A program made the translations under genes and the position numbers. Under the pieces are notes generated by a model, which made no database searches, was not told the DNA's origin, and saw nothing but the letters and a program-made list of their open reading frames with translations. From the NCBI GenBank assembly GCA_028277105.1, contig JANQHO010000043.1, positions 1-37,455 of the forward strand: a stretch of DNA of 37,455 nucleotides, given 5' to 3'. Shown here one piece after another: positions 22,561-31,297 of this stretch. Each line of letters opens with the position of its first letter. The first letter of the stretch is position 1. Source of the stretch: Owenweeksia sp. GTDB lineage: Bacteria > Bacteroidota > Bacteroidia > Flavobacteriales > Schleiferiaceae.

Positions 22561-23559
22561 TTATTCCAATGTGTACTCAATTATTTTTTGATGTGGGTCA
22601 AAAACCCCCAGTTCAGCCAGCCCCAAACCTTTGACAGCCGCTTTTATCAGTACTGGCTCTTTGATTTCGGCAGGGTAGAAGTATTGCCCTACTTTTAAAA
22701 ACTCACTAAGGGGTGCCAGACCTATTAACTCACTGCCGGTAACTTCAAATCCCAACCTTTCCGCTTCGGTTTGGGTGGCGAGGAAAACATCCAGCATACC
22801 CGCCTGAGCTACATCGGTAAGATTATAGCTCACCTGGGCTTTTTGAAAATCCTCGATGTACCAACCCAAACCCTTTACCGCCTGCAGTTTTCCCCTGATA
22901 CGGATTTTGCTGCCATCGGCTTGAGTAATGAGTTTACCGGATTCCCTTACCCGCGCGGCTATTTTCCGGGCTATGGCTATTTCCCGGGTATTGAGGTTCA
23001 CATTATAGGCAATTAACAATTTACGGGCTCCCAATACCGTGACCCCGCTTTTTTTCCAGATAACCTCATCTGTTTTTCCAAAGTCTGGCGGGAAAACATT
23101 GAATTTTTCAGGCAGGCTTTCGTATTCCCCCTTGCGTAAGGCCGCCAGGTTTTTTCGCTGCGGATCTTTAGCGCTGTATTCGTAATAATAGCCCGGAATA
23201 CCTAGTTCACCGCCAATTCTTTCACCCAAACGATAAGTCAAATCAACCACTTCTTCCATAGTCACTCCCTTTAAGGGCACCAATGGGCATACGTCAACTG
23301 CGCCCTGTCGCGGATGGGTTCCACTATGTTGGGACATATCGATCAATTCCCCGGCTTTGCGGTAAAGCTCAAAAGCAGCCTCGATCACGGCTTCCGGTTT
23401 TCCGGCAAAGGTGAATACCGTACGGTTGGCAGCCTGGCCGCTATCGGTGTGGAGGAGCTTTACGCCATTGACCTTATTGATGGCATGAGCCATTTCTTCA
23501 ATTTTTTTTGGGTTACAGCCTTCGCTTGCATTGGGTATGCATTCCAGTAATTTGTTCAT
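22561..23559 (-). CDS. ftcD: Glutamate formimidoyltransferase
   Basis: The enzyme moves the formimino group from formiminoglutamate to tetrahydrofolate in histidine breakdown. The 332-residue protein has the formiminotransferase domain: ECIPNASEG, HTDSGQAANRTVFTFAG, DMSQHSGTHPRQGAVDVCPLVPLKG, LGIPGYYYEYSA, IAYNVNLNT and VAQAGMLDVF. It lacks the cyclodeaminase domain of the bifunctional animal form, which must be separate or replaced. Its start overlaps the end of hutG by 4 bp, and it is last in the hutI-hutG-ftcD operon. Confidence 0.92.
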   Translation of the reverse strand: MNKLLECIPNASEGCNPKKIEEMAHAINKVNGVKLLHTDSGQAANRTVFTFAGKPEAVIEAAFELYRKAGELIDMSQHSGTHPRQGAVDVCPLVPLKGVTMEEVVDLTYRLGERIGGELGIPGYYYEYSAKDPQRKNLAALRKGEYESLPEKFNVFPPDFGKTDEVIWKKSGVTVLGARKLLIAYNVNLNTREIAIARKIAARVRESGKLITQADGSKIRIRGKLQAVKGLGWYIEDFQKAQVSYNLTDVAQAGMLDVFLATQTEAERLGFEVTGSELIGLAPLSEFLKVGQYFYPAEIKEPVLIKAAVKGLGLAELGVFDPHQKIIEYTLE

Positions 23560-24566
23560 CTGGCTGACTTCACAAAATCAGTAATAAGATAAGCCAGGCT
23601 TTTGCCGATCAGTTCTCTTTCCATTTCGGTATTGGCTCTGCCCGGGGAAGCCTCACAAAGGTGGAAATAACAGATAGGGGCCAGGGAAGAGGCCAATATC
23701 ACTATTTGTCTGATCTCATTAAGGGTGAAGCCGGCAGGGTTCAAGGCACTTACCGGAAAATGGCTTACTGAATCCAGGTCCAGTTCCAGGGCCAGCGGTG
23801 CGTGGCCCAACCAGTGTAGCAGATGTTTAAAGCGTTGCTGTCTTTCGCTTTCAGTTAAAGAGAGCAGTTCCTCAAAGCTTTGATAGTGAAGTTGAGGGTC
23901 GTTATCAAAAAGCTCAATGATATCCTGCCCGTTATAGTTTTGATGCAAGCCCCAAACGGCATATTTACCCAACAAGCCTTTGTTGCGGGCATAGCGGAAG
24001 CCATTACCACTGTGCCGGCCTTCCATAGCGCGGTAGTCGGTATGAGGGTCTATATTCAGGGCATTCAAAGGTTGGTTAAGAGCCAGTGAAGTTCCTTCCA
24101 GGTTGCCCATAGCATTGTTATGCCCTCCACCAATAATGATAGGGACCTTTCCGGCCCCCACTACATTTTTGATCACTTCACACAATTGGGAATCGATCTC
24201 AGCAGTAAGTTCCCTCAAGCGCTTTAATTCATCCGGTCTGGAATTATTCAGTTTTTCTGCTTCCCGTAGCAAATCATCAAAGCGCAACGCTCCTAAAACT
24301 ATTATACTTTTACCCTGATTAAAACGGTTTTCCTGAACATTGCACAAGGCTTTAATGGCATAATCCCAGGTACTTACAGCCCCACCTACGCCCAGGTTGG
24401 CCCTGATACCGATGTCTTCTTTTACTCCTAGCAATACAAAGCGAGCAGTGTGATCTTTTAGTTCGTCCAAGGAAGAAACGGTGAGCAGGCTTTCCCCCAG
24501 TTTGGTCTCTCCTGCTCTTAAGGCCGTATTCTTTAGCAGGTATTCTTTATCGATCAGGTGTAGCAT
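23556..24566 (-). CDS. hutG: Formimidoylglutamase-like enzyme of the arginase family
   Basis: The 336-residue protein has the manganese-binding signatures of the ureohydrolase family: IIGGGHNNAMG (the first His), NIDPHTDYRAMEGRHSGNGF (DxHxD), and LELDLDSV (DxD). Its place between hutI and ftcD supports a role in splitting formiminoglutamate. With an ftcD next door, the pathway could use either route: HutG yields glutamate and formamide, while FtcD transfers the formimino group. Having both genes in one operon is a point to check. It overlaps ftcD by 4 bp and its start codon shares one base with the stop of hutI. Confidence 0.85.
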   Translation of the reverse strand: MLHLIDKEYLLKNTALRAGETKLGESLLTVSSLDELKDHTARFVLLGVKEDIGIRANLGVGGAVSTWDYAIKALCNVQENRFNQGKSIIVLGALRFDDLLREAEKLNNSRPDELKRLRELTAEIDSQLCEVIKNVVGAGKVPIIIGGGHNNAMGNLEGTSLALNQPLNALNIDPHTDYRAMEGRHSGNGFRYARNKGLLGKYAVWGLHQNYNGQDIIELFDNDPQLHYQSFEELLSLTESERQQRFKHLLHWLGHAPLALELDLDSVSHFPVSALNPAGFTLNEIRQIVILASSLAPICYFHLCEASPGRANTEMERELIGKSLAYLITDFVKSAR

Positions 24567-25801
24567 CAGTTATACACTTTACCGTTTATCAAAACTCTTT
24601 CAATATGCTGGTGACCAAAATTATAGGGCAGAAAAGAAGGGGAGTTAAGCGATTTGGTAATAATGAGGTTGGCCCTTTTCCCTTTTTCGATACTGCCCAT
24701 CTCTTTGCTCAATTCTATAGCAGAAGCCCCGTTCAAAGTAGCGGCACTAATAGCTTCCTCGGGCGTCATTTTCATTTTAATACTGGCCAGGGAAACCATT
24801 AGGTTCATATTACCACTGGGAGCGGAACCGGGATTGTAATCAGTAGCTAAAGCCACAATGGCATTGTTAGCGATCAATTCCCGGGCAGGGGCAAAGGGAA
24901 TTTCCAGAAAAAGTGAGCAACCCGGCAGAAGGGTAGCAACGGTATCGGACCTTCCCAGCAGTTCAATATCTTCTTCGCTCATGACCTCTAAATGATCTAC
25001 TGACAAGCTGTCATTTTCAATTGCTTTTTTAATGGCCCCCAGTATGTTAAACTGATTTACATGAACTTTTGATTTAAGTCCTTTGACAAGCCCTGCTTTT
25101 AATATTTGCTCCATTTGGGGAACGCTGAAATAACCCTTTTCACAAAAAACATCGATGTAATCTGCCAGTTTTTCTTCTGCAATTTGCGGCAACATTTCAT
25201 GGATGATCTGATCGACATAAGCCTGCTGGTTTTCTTTGAATTCAGTTGGAAAAGCATGAGCCCCCAGGAAAGTCACCTTTACAGGAACCGGAAAACTTTT
25301 CTGTAACCTTCTTGCTACCCGTAGCATTTTGATCTCACTTTCGGGGCTTAGCCCATAACCGCTTTTAATTTCAACGGCCCCGGTGCCCAGCCTGATCACT
25401 TCGTCTAATCGTTGGGCAGCGGCCTCGTATAATTCGTCTTCCGAAGTTTGTTGCAGTTTTTTAGCGGAATTCAGAATGCCACCTCCTTTAGCGGCTATTT
25501 CTTCGTATGTAGCTCCGTGCAGGCGGGCGGCAAATTCGTCTTCCCGCGTCCCGGCATAAATGAGGTGGGTATGGCTGTCAACCCAGGTGGGAAGAACCAT
25601 TCCCCCCTGGGCATCGATTATTTCCTCGGCCTGGGGTTGGGTAGTGGCAGCGGAGCCATAACCGGCTATACGATCGTTTTCCAGCAAGAGCCAGGCATTA
25701 TCCGTGGTGGGAAAATGAGCCAGTTCTTTTCCTCTTTTCCAAGGCCTTTCCTGGTCTTCGATGTGTAATAATTTGGAGATATTAGTGATCAATGTCTTCA
25801 T
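24566..25801 (-). CDS. hutI: Imidazolonepropionase
   Basis: HutI opens imidazolone propionate to formiminoglutamate, the third step of histidine breakdown. The start at 25801 is preferred to a longer frame because it gives the usual MKTLITNISKL beginning. The 411-residue protein is an amidohydrolase with the zinc motif DSHTHLIYAGTREDEFAARLHGA, KSGYGL, FLGAHAFP, DVFCEKGYFS, HVNQF and ATDYNPGSAPSGNM. It is first in the hutI-hutG-ftcD operon, divergent from aroC with 69 bp between the starts. hutH and hutU are not within the window. Confidence 0.95.
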   Translation of the reverse strand: MKTLITNISKLLHIEDQERPWKRGKELAHFPTTDNAWLLLENDRIAGYGSAATTQPQAEEIIDAQGGMVLPTWVDSHTHLIYAGTREDEFAARLHGATYEEIAAKGGGILNSAKKLQQTSEDELYEAAAQRLDEVIRLGTGAVEIKSGYGLSPESEIKMLRVARRLQKSFPVPVKVTFLGAHAFPTEFKENQQAYVDQIIHEMLPQIAEEKLADYIDVFCEKGYFSVPQMEQILKAGLVKGLKSKVHVNQFNILGAIKKAIENDSLSVDHLEVMSEEDIELLGRSDTVATLLPGCSLFLEIPFAPARELIANNAIVALATDYNPGSAPSGNMNLMVSLASIKMKMTPEEAISAATLNGASAIELSKEMGSIEKGKRANLIITKSLNSPSFLPYNFGHQHIERVLINGKVYN

Positions 25802-25858
25802 AAGAGCGAAAGTAAATAAACCTTTGCAAGCTGTTCGCTTAAGTTGAAGGAACAAATC

Positions 25859-25866
25859 TATATTTG
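25859..25866 (+). promoter_or_regulatory. Candidate -7 box directly before aroC
   Basis: TATATTTG fits TAnnTTTG and ends 4 nt before the aroC ATG (25871). The mRNA would start at about the ATG. A TTG lies 12 nt upstream, too close for a normal -33 element. Confidence 0.4.
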
Positions 25867-25870
25867 CGTT

Positions 25871-26935
25871 ATGCCTGGAAATTCCTTTGGGACTATTTTT
25901 AAGCTCACCACCTTTGGCGAATCACATGGTACTGCCATTGGCGGTATTATAGAAGGCTGCCCGTCCGGTTTGGAACTGAATATGGAAGCCATACAAAACG
26001 AGTTAGACAGGCGTAAACCAGGTCAGTCGAAGATCACTACCCAGCGCAAGGAATCGGATAGAGTAGAATTTCTCTCTGGCATTTTTGAAGGTAAAACACA
26101 GGGCACCCCTATAGGCTTCATCATTCCCAACCAGGATGCCAAAAGCAAGGATTACAGTCATATCAAAGATGTTTACCGCCCTTCTCATGCTGACTTTACC
26201 TATGATGCCAAATATGGCTTACGCGATTATCGCGGGGGCGGTCGTTCTTCGGCCCGGGAAACGGCTTGCCGGGTAGTGGCTGGAGCTATTGCCAGGCAGC
26301 TTCTGAAGAATGTTTCCATTCAGGCTTATGTCTCCCAGGTAGGTAAAGAGAAGTTGGATAAAGGCTACCAGGAGCTCGACCTTTCCCTTACAGAAAGTAA
26401 CATAGTTCGCTGTCCTGATCCCGAAGCAGCCGGTCGTTTCATGGCGCTCATAGAAAGAGTAAGAAAGGAAGGTGATACCCTGGGTGGTATTGTAAGTTGT
26501 GTGATTAAAGGAGTACCGCCCGGCTGGGGTGAACCGGTTTTTGACAAACTTCACGCTGAGTTGGGAAAGGCTATGCTGAGCATCAATGCCGTAAAAGGTT
26601 TTGAAACGGGTAGTGGTTTTGCCACAGTAGAAATGAAAGGCAGTGAGCATAACGATCGTTTTGAGGAAGGCGGGGGAACGGCAACCAATAATTCCGGGGG
26701 AATTCAGGGTGGGATCAGTAATGGTGAGGATATTTATTTCCGGGTAGCTTTTAAACCGGTAGCAACTGTTATGCAAGATCAAACTTCAGTTGACAAAGAA
26801 GGTAAGGAAGCTGTTGTAAAAGGCAAAGGCCGCCACGATCCTTGCGTGGTGCCAAGAGCAGTTCCCATAGTAGAGGCTATGGCTGCTCTGGTTTTAGCAG
26901 ATCATTACCTCATTTCTAAAACAAACAAAATTTAA
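25871..26935 (+). CDS. aroC: Chorismate synthase
   Basis: AroC forms chorismate, the last step of the shikimate pathway. The ATG at 25871 was preferred to a start nine codons earlier because the family begins near [20 protein letters not shown]. The 354-residue product has the signatures [45 protein letters not shown] and [16 protein letters not shown]. It is followed after 5 bp by a dicarboxylate symporter gene, so the two may be co-transcribed. Confidence 0.97.
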   Translation: MPGNSFGTIFKLTTFGESHGTAIGGIIEGCPSGLELNMEAIQNELDRRKPGQSKITTQRKESDRVEFLSGIFEGKTQGTPIGFIIPNQDAKSKDYSHIKDVYRPSHADFTYDAKYGLRDYRGGGRSSARETACRVVAGAIARQLLKNVSIQAYVSQVGKEKLDKGYQELDLSLTESNIVRCPDPEAAGRFMALIERVRKEGDTLGGIVSCVIKGVPPGWGEPVFDKLHAELGKAMLSINAVKGFETGSGFATVEMKGSEHNDRFEEGGGTATNNSGGIQGGISNGEDIYFRVAFKPVATVMQDQTSVDKEGKEAVVKGKGRHDPCVVPRAVPIVEAMAALVLADHYLISKTNKI

Positions 26936-26940
26936 TACGC

Positions 26941-28362
26941 ATGAAATTAGCTCTTCACTGGAAGATCATCATTGGTTTGGTATTGGGAATTATCTGGGCG
27001 ATAGTCTCCAGCAAAATGGGCTGGAGCCAGTTCACCATAGACTGGATCGCTCCCTTCGGCACCATTTTTATCAATCTCTTAAAGCTGATTGCCGTTCCCC
27101 TGGTATTGTTTTCCATTATCAGTGGGGTTTCCGGTATTGGAGATTCCTCCAGCCTGGGTCGTATGGGAGCCAAAACCTTATTTACTTACTTCATTACTAC
27201 GGTTTTGGCCGTAAGTATTGGCCTCACCCTGGTAAATGTGATCAAACCTGGTAAGTTGATCGACCGGGAAAGCAGGATAGATAACAGAATACGCTACGAA
27301 CTTTGGGCTCAATCAGAAAGGGTTGAAGTAAAGGACAATATCAATTACCTGAGAAGACCGGAATTTCGGGAACGAGCTGAAAAAATAGCGGCCCTTTCAC
27401 AGACAGATATCGTTGATGCCAAGGTTGAAGCTAAGATACAGACAGCCAATGAAACTAAAGAAGCCGGGGCATTGCAGTTTATGATTGACATTGTCCCCCA
27501 GAATATTTTTCTGTCGCTAAACGATAACAGTTTGATGTTGCAGGTCATTTTCTTTGCCATCTTTTTTGGGATCTGCCTGCTGTTGATCCCCAATGGGAAA
27601 TCAGAGCCGGTGAAGAAATTTGTGGATGGTACTATGGAGGTTTTCCTCAAAATGGTAGATGTAGTGATGAGGGCAGCTCCTTTTTTTGTTTTTGCCTTGC
27701 TGGCCGGAGTGGTGAGCAAAATGGCCGGAGACGATCTGGGTAAAGTGCTGGAGATCTTCAAAAGCTTGAGCTGGTATTCTCTAACAGTATTTATTGGTCT
27801 TTTGCTGATGATAATAGCTGTTTACCCTTTAATCTTAAAACTGTTTGTGCGGGTGATATCGTATACCGGTTTTTTCAAGAGCATTAGTCCGGCACAGACC
27901 CTGGCTTTTTCTACCAGTTCCAGTGCGGCTACTTTACCAGTTACCATGGAGTGCGTAGAAGACAACCTGGGAGTAGATAAAAAGATAACCAGTTTTGTGT
28001 TGCCTATAGGCGCCACCGTTAATATGGACGGTACCAGTTTATACCAGGCTGTAGCGGTGGTTTTCCTGGCTCAACTTCACATGATAGATTTAACACTGGC
28101 ACAACAATTAACCATTGTACTTACTGCAACTTTGGCTTCCATAGGTTCTGCAGCAGTGCCCAGTGCCGGTATTGTCATGCTGATCATAGTATTGCAATCG
28201 GTAAATCTCAACCCTGCCTGGATCGGGATAATTTTGCCGGTTGACCGAATTTTAGATATGTGCCGTACCGTAGTGAACGTTACCGGTGATGCTACTGTTT
28301 CAACAATAATTGCTCGGGGAGAGGGTATGTTGAACATGCCGGAGGCTAAAGCTCAAGTATAA
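26941..28362 (+). CDS. Dicarboxylate/amino acid:cation symporter (DAACS family)
   Basis: The 473-residue membrane protein has the DAACS elements: a scaffold with eight hydrophobic segments, the first hairpin SIISGVSGIGDSSSLGRMG, the second hairpin AFSTSSSAATLPVTMECV, NMDGTSLYQAV on TM7, SIGSAAVPSAG on the second hairpin, and DRILDMCRTVVNVTGDA on TM8. The last motif, with its Arg and Asp residues, is typical of glutamate/aspartate or dicarboxylate binding. An extra charged insert of about 75 residues (about 105-180, with EFRERAEKIAALSQ) follows the third helix. Substrates cannot be told apart. It is 5 bp after aroC. Confidence 0.92.
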   Translation: MKLALHWKIIIGLVLGIIWAIVSSKMGWSQFTIDWIAPFGTIFINLLKLIAVPLVLFSIISGVSGIGDSSSLGRMGAKTLFTYFITTVLAVSIGLTLVNVIKPGKLIDRESRIDNRIRYELWAQSERVEVKDNINYLRRPEFRERAEKIAALSQTDIVDAKVEAKIQTANETKEAGALQFMIDIVPQNIFLSLNDNSLMLQVIFFAIFFGICLLLIPNGKSEPVKKFVDGTMEVFLKMVDVVMRAAPFFVFALLAGVVSKMAGDDLGKVLEIFKSLSWYSLTVFIGLLLMIIAVYPLILKLFVRVISYTGFFKSISPAQTLAFSTSSSAATLPVTMECVEDNLGVDKKITSFVLPIGATVNMDGTSLYQAVAVVFLAQLHMIDLTLAQQLTIVLTATLASIGSAAVPSAGIVMLIIVLQSVNLNPAWIGIILPVDRILDMCRTVVNVTGDATVSTIIARGEGMLNMPEAKAQV

Positions 28363-28395
28363 AAATTTAGAAACCAGTTCTAATTCAGATAATTT

Positions 28396-31230
28396 ATGAA
28401 ACGTTTTCTGCAAATTCTCACTTTACTGATCGTACTCATATTGGCCGCTATCATCATTCTGCCAATAGCTTTTAAAGATGAAATTATTGCCAAAGTAGAA
28501 GAAGAGATCAACAATAATCTGGAAGCTACCGTAAACTTTGGGGATATTAACCTGAGCCTTTTTCGCAGTTTTCCCGATTTTTCCCTGTCCATAGAAAAAT
28601 TCACCGTAGATGGCAAGGGGACGTTTGAAGGAGTACGCCTGGCTGAGATCGGGGATTTTCAGGTAGATATCGATCTTCTAAGCGTCATCAGCGGTAGTCA
28701 GTTTCAGATAGAAGGCATCAACTTAAAGGATGCCCAGGTACACGTTATAATAGATACTGCCGGTAACGCCAATTATGATATTGCCAAGAGTAGCGGTGCT
28801 GAAAAAGAGCCTGCTGCAACCGAAAGTGATCCAGCTTCTTCAAGCTTTAAGCTTTTGCTCAAAAAGTACAGTATAGAAAACTTCAACCTTGTTTACGATG
28901 ATCAAAAAGGGAAACTAAAAGCAGTTATTAATGATCTCGATCACAGTGGTAAGGGCGATTTCAGTCAGGATATAGTAAACCTGCTTACTAATACTTCTAT
29001 AGCTGAACTTACCGTGGAAAATGGTGGAATAGCATATTTCAACAAGGTTAATCTCAATGCCAAAATGGATTTTGAATTTAATCAACCTCAATCCAGACTG
29101 TCTTTTGGTGAAAATGAACTGAATCTGAACGATCTGAAACTGGCCTTCACCGGCAGCATTGCTTTTCCCGGTGATGACATCAATCTGGATTTTAAATTCA
29201 AGGCTCCGGAAACAAAATTCAAGAGCATACTTTCACTGGTGCCTGCTATTTATACCCAGGATTTTGATAAAGTTCAAACCAGTGGCTCCATTGCCGTAGA
29301 AGCAGAGGTAAAGGGCACTTACAATGCGGAGAGGGAAGAGTATCCGCCTTTCAACTTTAAACTGGAGGTTATAGACGGAGCTTTCAGGTATCCCGACCTT
29401 CCGGCTGGGGTTGACAATATCAATATTGAGTTTCTCGCTTCAAATAAGGAGAAAGACCTGGACGGGATTATGATTAATGTACCCAAGGCTAATGCTTCGG
29501 TAGCTGGAAATAAAATAAACTCGTATTTCCGGGCCAAACGCTTATTGTCAGACCCTGCTTTTGAAGGTGCTTTAAAAACAGATCTCGACCTGGCCAATCT
29601 TGGAAAAGTAGTGCCAGCCGAAGGTTTTGATTACCAGGGGAAGTTGTTGGCTAATTTGGAAGTACAGGGTCGTATGTCTGCCATTGAAAATGAGCGTTAC
29701 GATGAGGTAAAAGCAGAAGGGACTGTAGGGTTAACTGATATTTCTCTGAAAAGCGACAGTCTACCTTATTCAGTGCAGATCACACAGGCTCAGGCTGAAT
29801 TTACCCCTCGTATGGTTAACCTCAATTCTTTTGAAGCCAAGCTGGGTGAATCCGATATTTCGGCCAACGGTAAGATTGATAATATTTTTAGCTACATCTT
29901 TAAAGAAGAGGTGTTAAAAGCGGATTTTAACCTGAATTCAGGTTTGCTCGATCTCAACGAACTCTCCGGTGGCGGGGAAGGAGAAACTACTGAAACAACT
30001 AATGAGGAGATAGTAACTGATACCTCCTCTGCTATTCAGGCGATAAGAATACCTCAGAATATTGATTTCCAGCTGACAGCCAGCTTAAAGGAAGTGCGTT
30101 ACAGCAACCTCAAGATCAACAACCTCAAAGGAAGGATAGCTCTTAAAGAAGGACGGGCAGCCCTGGAGGACGTAGTAATGAAGCTGTTAAATGGCTCGGT
30201 GGCTATGAATGGTTTTTACAACAGTAAGCCTGCTGCCCCTGTGGTAGATATGAATATCAAGGTCAACAAATTTGGTTTTAAGGAGAGCTATGCGAGTTTT
30301 GTTACCATTCAGAAGTTAGCTCCTATTATGGAAACCGCTACTGGTAGTTATAGTATGGGCATGACTTTCCAATCCACTTTAAATCCTGATATGACCCCTG
30401 ACCTGGCCAGTGTGGAAGCTTCTGGGATATTGAAAACATTTGGTTTGTCTGCCTCCCCTCAATCTTTTAAACAGCTTGCCGGTATAGTGAAGAACCCCAG
30501 CCTGGCTACTTTGAATATCGGCAATGTAGACATCAGCTTTAAGATCGAGAACGGCAGATTAAGCGTAGAGCCCTTTGATGTTAAAGCGGGTAATGTTACA
30601 GCAGTAGTACAGGGTAGCAACGGTCTGGATCAAAGCCTCGACTACAGAATGGATATGAAGTTACCGGTTAAAGGAATTGGAGCAGAGGGAATACTAAACC
30701 AATTGGGAGCTGCCAGCGGTGGAAAAGTAGACCTGGCTGTCAATATTGGAGGTACGGTAACAGATCCCAAAGTAACCACTTCTTTGGGGGATCTGGGACA
30801 AACGGTGATCGATAATGTGAAACAAGCAGTAGAAGAGAAAATAGAGGAAGTAAAGCAGGAAGCTATAGATGAGGTTAACAAAAAGGCAGAAGAGCTGATA
30901 GCTGAAGCAGAACGCCAGGGAGATGCCTTGATAGCCCAGGCTCAGACCCAGGCTGATGCCATCAGGGCAGAAGCTGCTAAACGTGCCCAGCAGATAAGAG
31001 ATGAGGCTGATAAGCAGGCTAAAAAGCTGGAAGATGAAGCCAAAGGCAACTTCCTTAAAGAGGCAGCAGCTAAAGAGGCTGCCAAAAAATTGAGAGATGA
31101 AGCCGCTAAAAATGCCAACAAGGTGGAGCAGGAGGCCGATCAAAAAGCCCGGAAGCTTGTGGATGAGGCCCGGAAAAAGAAAGAACAATTGGTTCAGGAA
31201 GCACGCGATAAAGGCAAAGTAGGAGGTTAA
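28396..31230 (+). CDS. AsmA-family protein with coiled-coil C-terminal tail
   Basis: The 944-residue protein has an N-terminal transmembrane anchor (about 5-25) and then the AsmA opening AKVEEEINNNLEATVNFGDINLSLFRSFPDFSLSIE, with long beta-rich repeats. The AsmA-like C-terminal region (about 580-800) includes LKDVRY-like and MNGFYN-like strands and GTVTDPKV. AsmA-like proteins are long periplasmic beta-groove proteins thought to move lipids between membranes. Residues from about 805 to 944 form a different region: an Ala/Glu/Lys-rich helix with repeated AEA, EAKRQ and ADKQAK units, which looks like a long coiled coil. It is separated by about 65 bp from the PorE-like gene downstream. The tail may bind another envelope component; this is inference. 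Confidence 0.88.
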   Translation: MKRFLQILTLLIVLILAAIIILPIAFKDEIIAKVEEEINNNLEATVNFGDINLSLFRSFPDFSLSIEKFTVDGKGTFEGVRLAEIGDFQVDIDLLSVISGSQFQIEGINLKDAQVHVIIDTAGNANYDIAKSSGAEKEPAATESDPASSSFKLLLKKYSIENFNLVYDDQKGKLKAVINDLDHSGKGDFSQDIVNLLTNTSIAELTVENGGIAYFNKVNLNAKMDFEFNQPQSRLSFGENELNLNDLKLAFTGSIAFPGDDINLDFKFKAPETKFKSILSLVPAIYTQDFDKVQTSGSIAVEAEVKGTYNAEREEYPPFNFKLEVIDGAFRYPDLPAGVDNINIEFLASNKEKDLDGIMINVPKANASVAGNKINSYFRAKRLLSDPAFEGALKTDLDLANLGKVVPAEGFDYQGKLLANLEVQGRMSAIENERYDEVKAEGTVGLTDISLKSDSLPYSVQITQAQAEFTPRMVNLNSFEAKLGESDISANGKIDNIFSYIFKEEVLKADFNLNSGLLDLNELSGGGEGETTETTNEEIVTDTSSAIQAIRIPQNIDFQLTASLKEVRYSNLKINNLKGRIALKEGRAALEDVVMKLLNGSVAMNGFYNSKPAAPVVDMNIKVNKFGFKESYASFVTIQKLAPIMETATGSYSMGMTFQSTLNPDMTPDLASVEASGILKTFGLSASPQSFKQLAGIVKNPSLATLNIGNVDISFKIENGRLSVEPFDVKAGNVTAVVQGSNGLDQSLDYRMDMKLPVKGIGAEGILNQLGAASGGKVDLAVNIGGTVTDPKVTTSLGDLGQTVIDNVKQAVEEKIEEVKQEAIDEVNKKAEELIAEAERQGDALIAQAQTQADAIRAEAAKRAQQIRDEADKQAKKLEDEAKGNFLKEAAAKEAAKKLRDEAAKNANKVEQEADQKARKLVDEARKKKEQLVQEARDKGKVGG

Positions 31231-31297
31231 ACTCATTGTTCTATATAATTTCTTAGGCCCGGTTTTCGATATAAATACATCAGGGAGTTTAAAAACT

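Noticed and set aside
22561..23559. Bifunctional formiminotransferase-cyclodeaminase
   Set aside because: Only the transferase domain is present; the 332-residue length leaves no room for the cyclodeaminase.
26219..26782. 187-codon minus-strand frame inside aroC
   Set aside because: It is wholly antisense to chorismate synthase, whose motifs are complete.
30694..31236. 180-codon hydrophobic minus-strand frame
   Set aside because: It is the antisense of the Ala/Glu/Lys-rich tail of the AsmA-like gene; the biased codons create a Leu/Phe-rich frame without stops.
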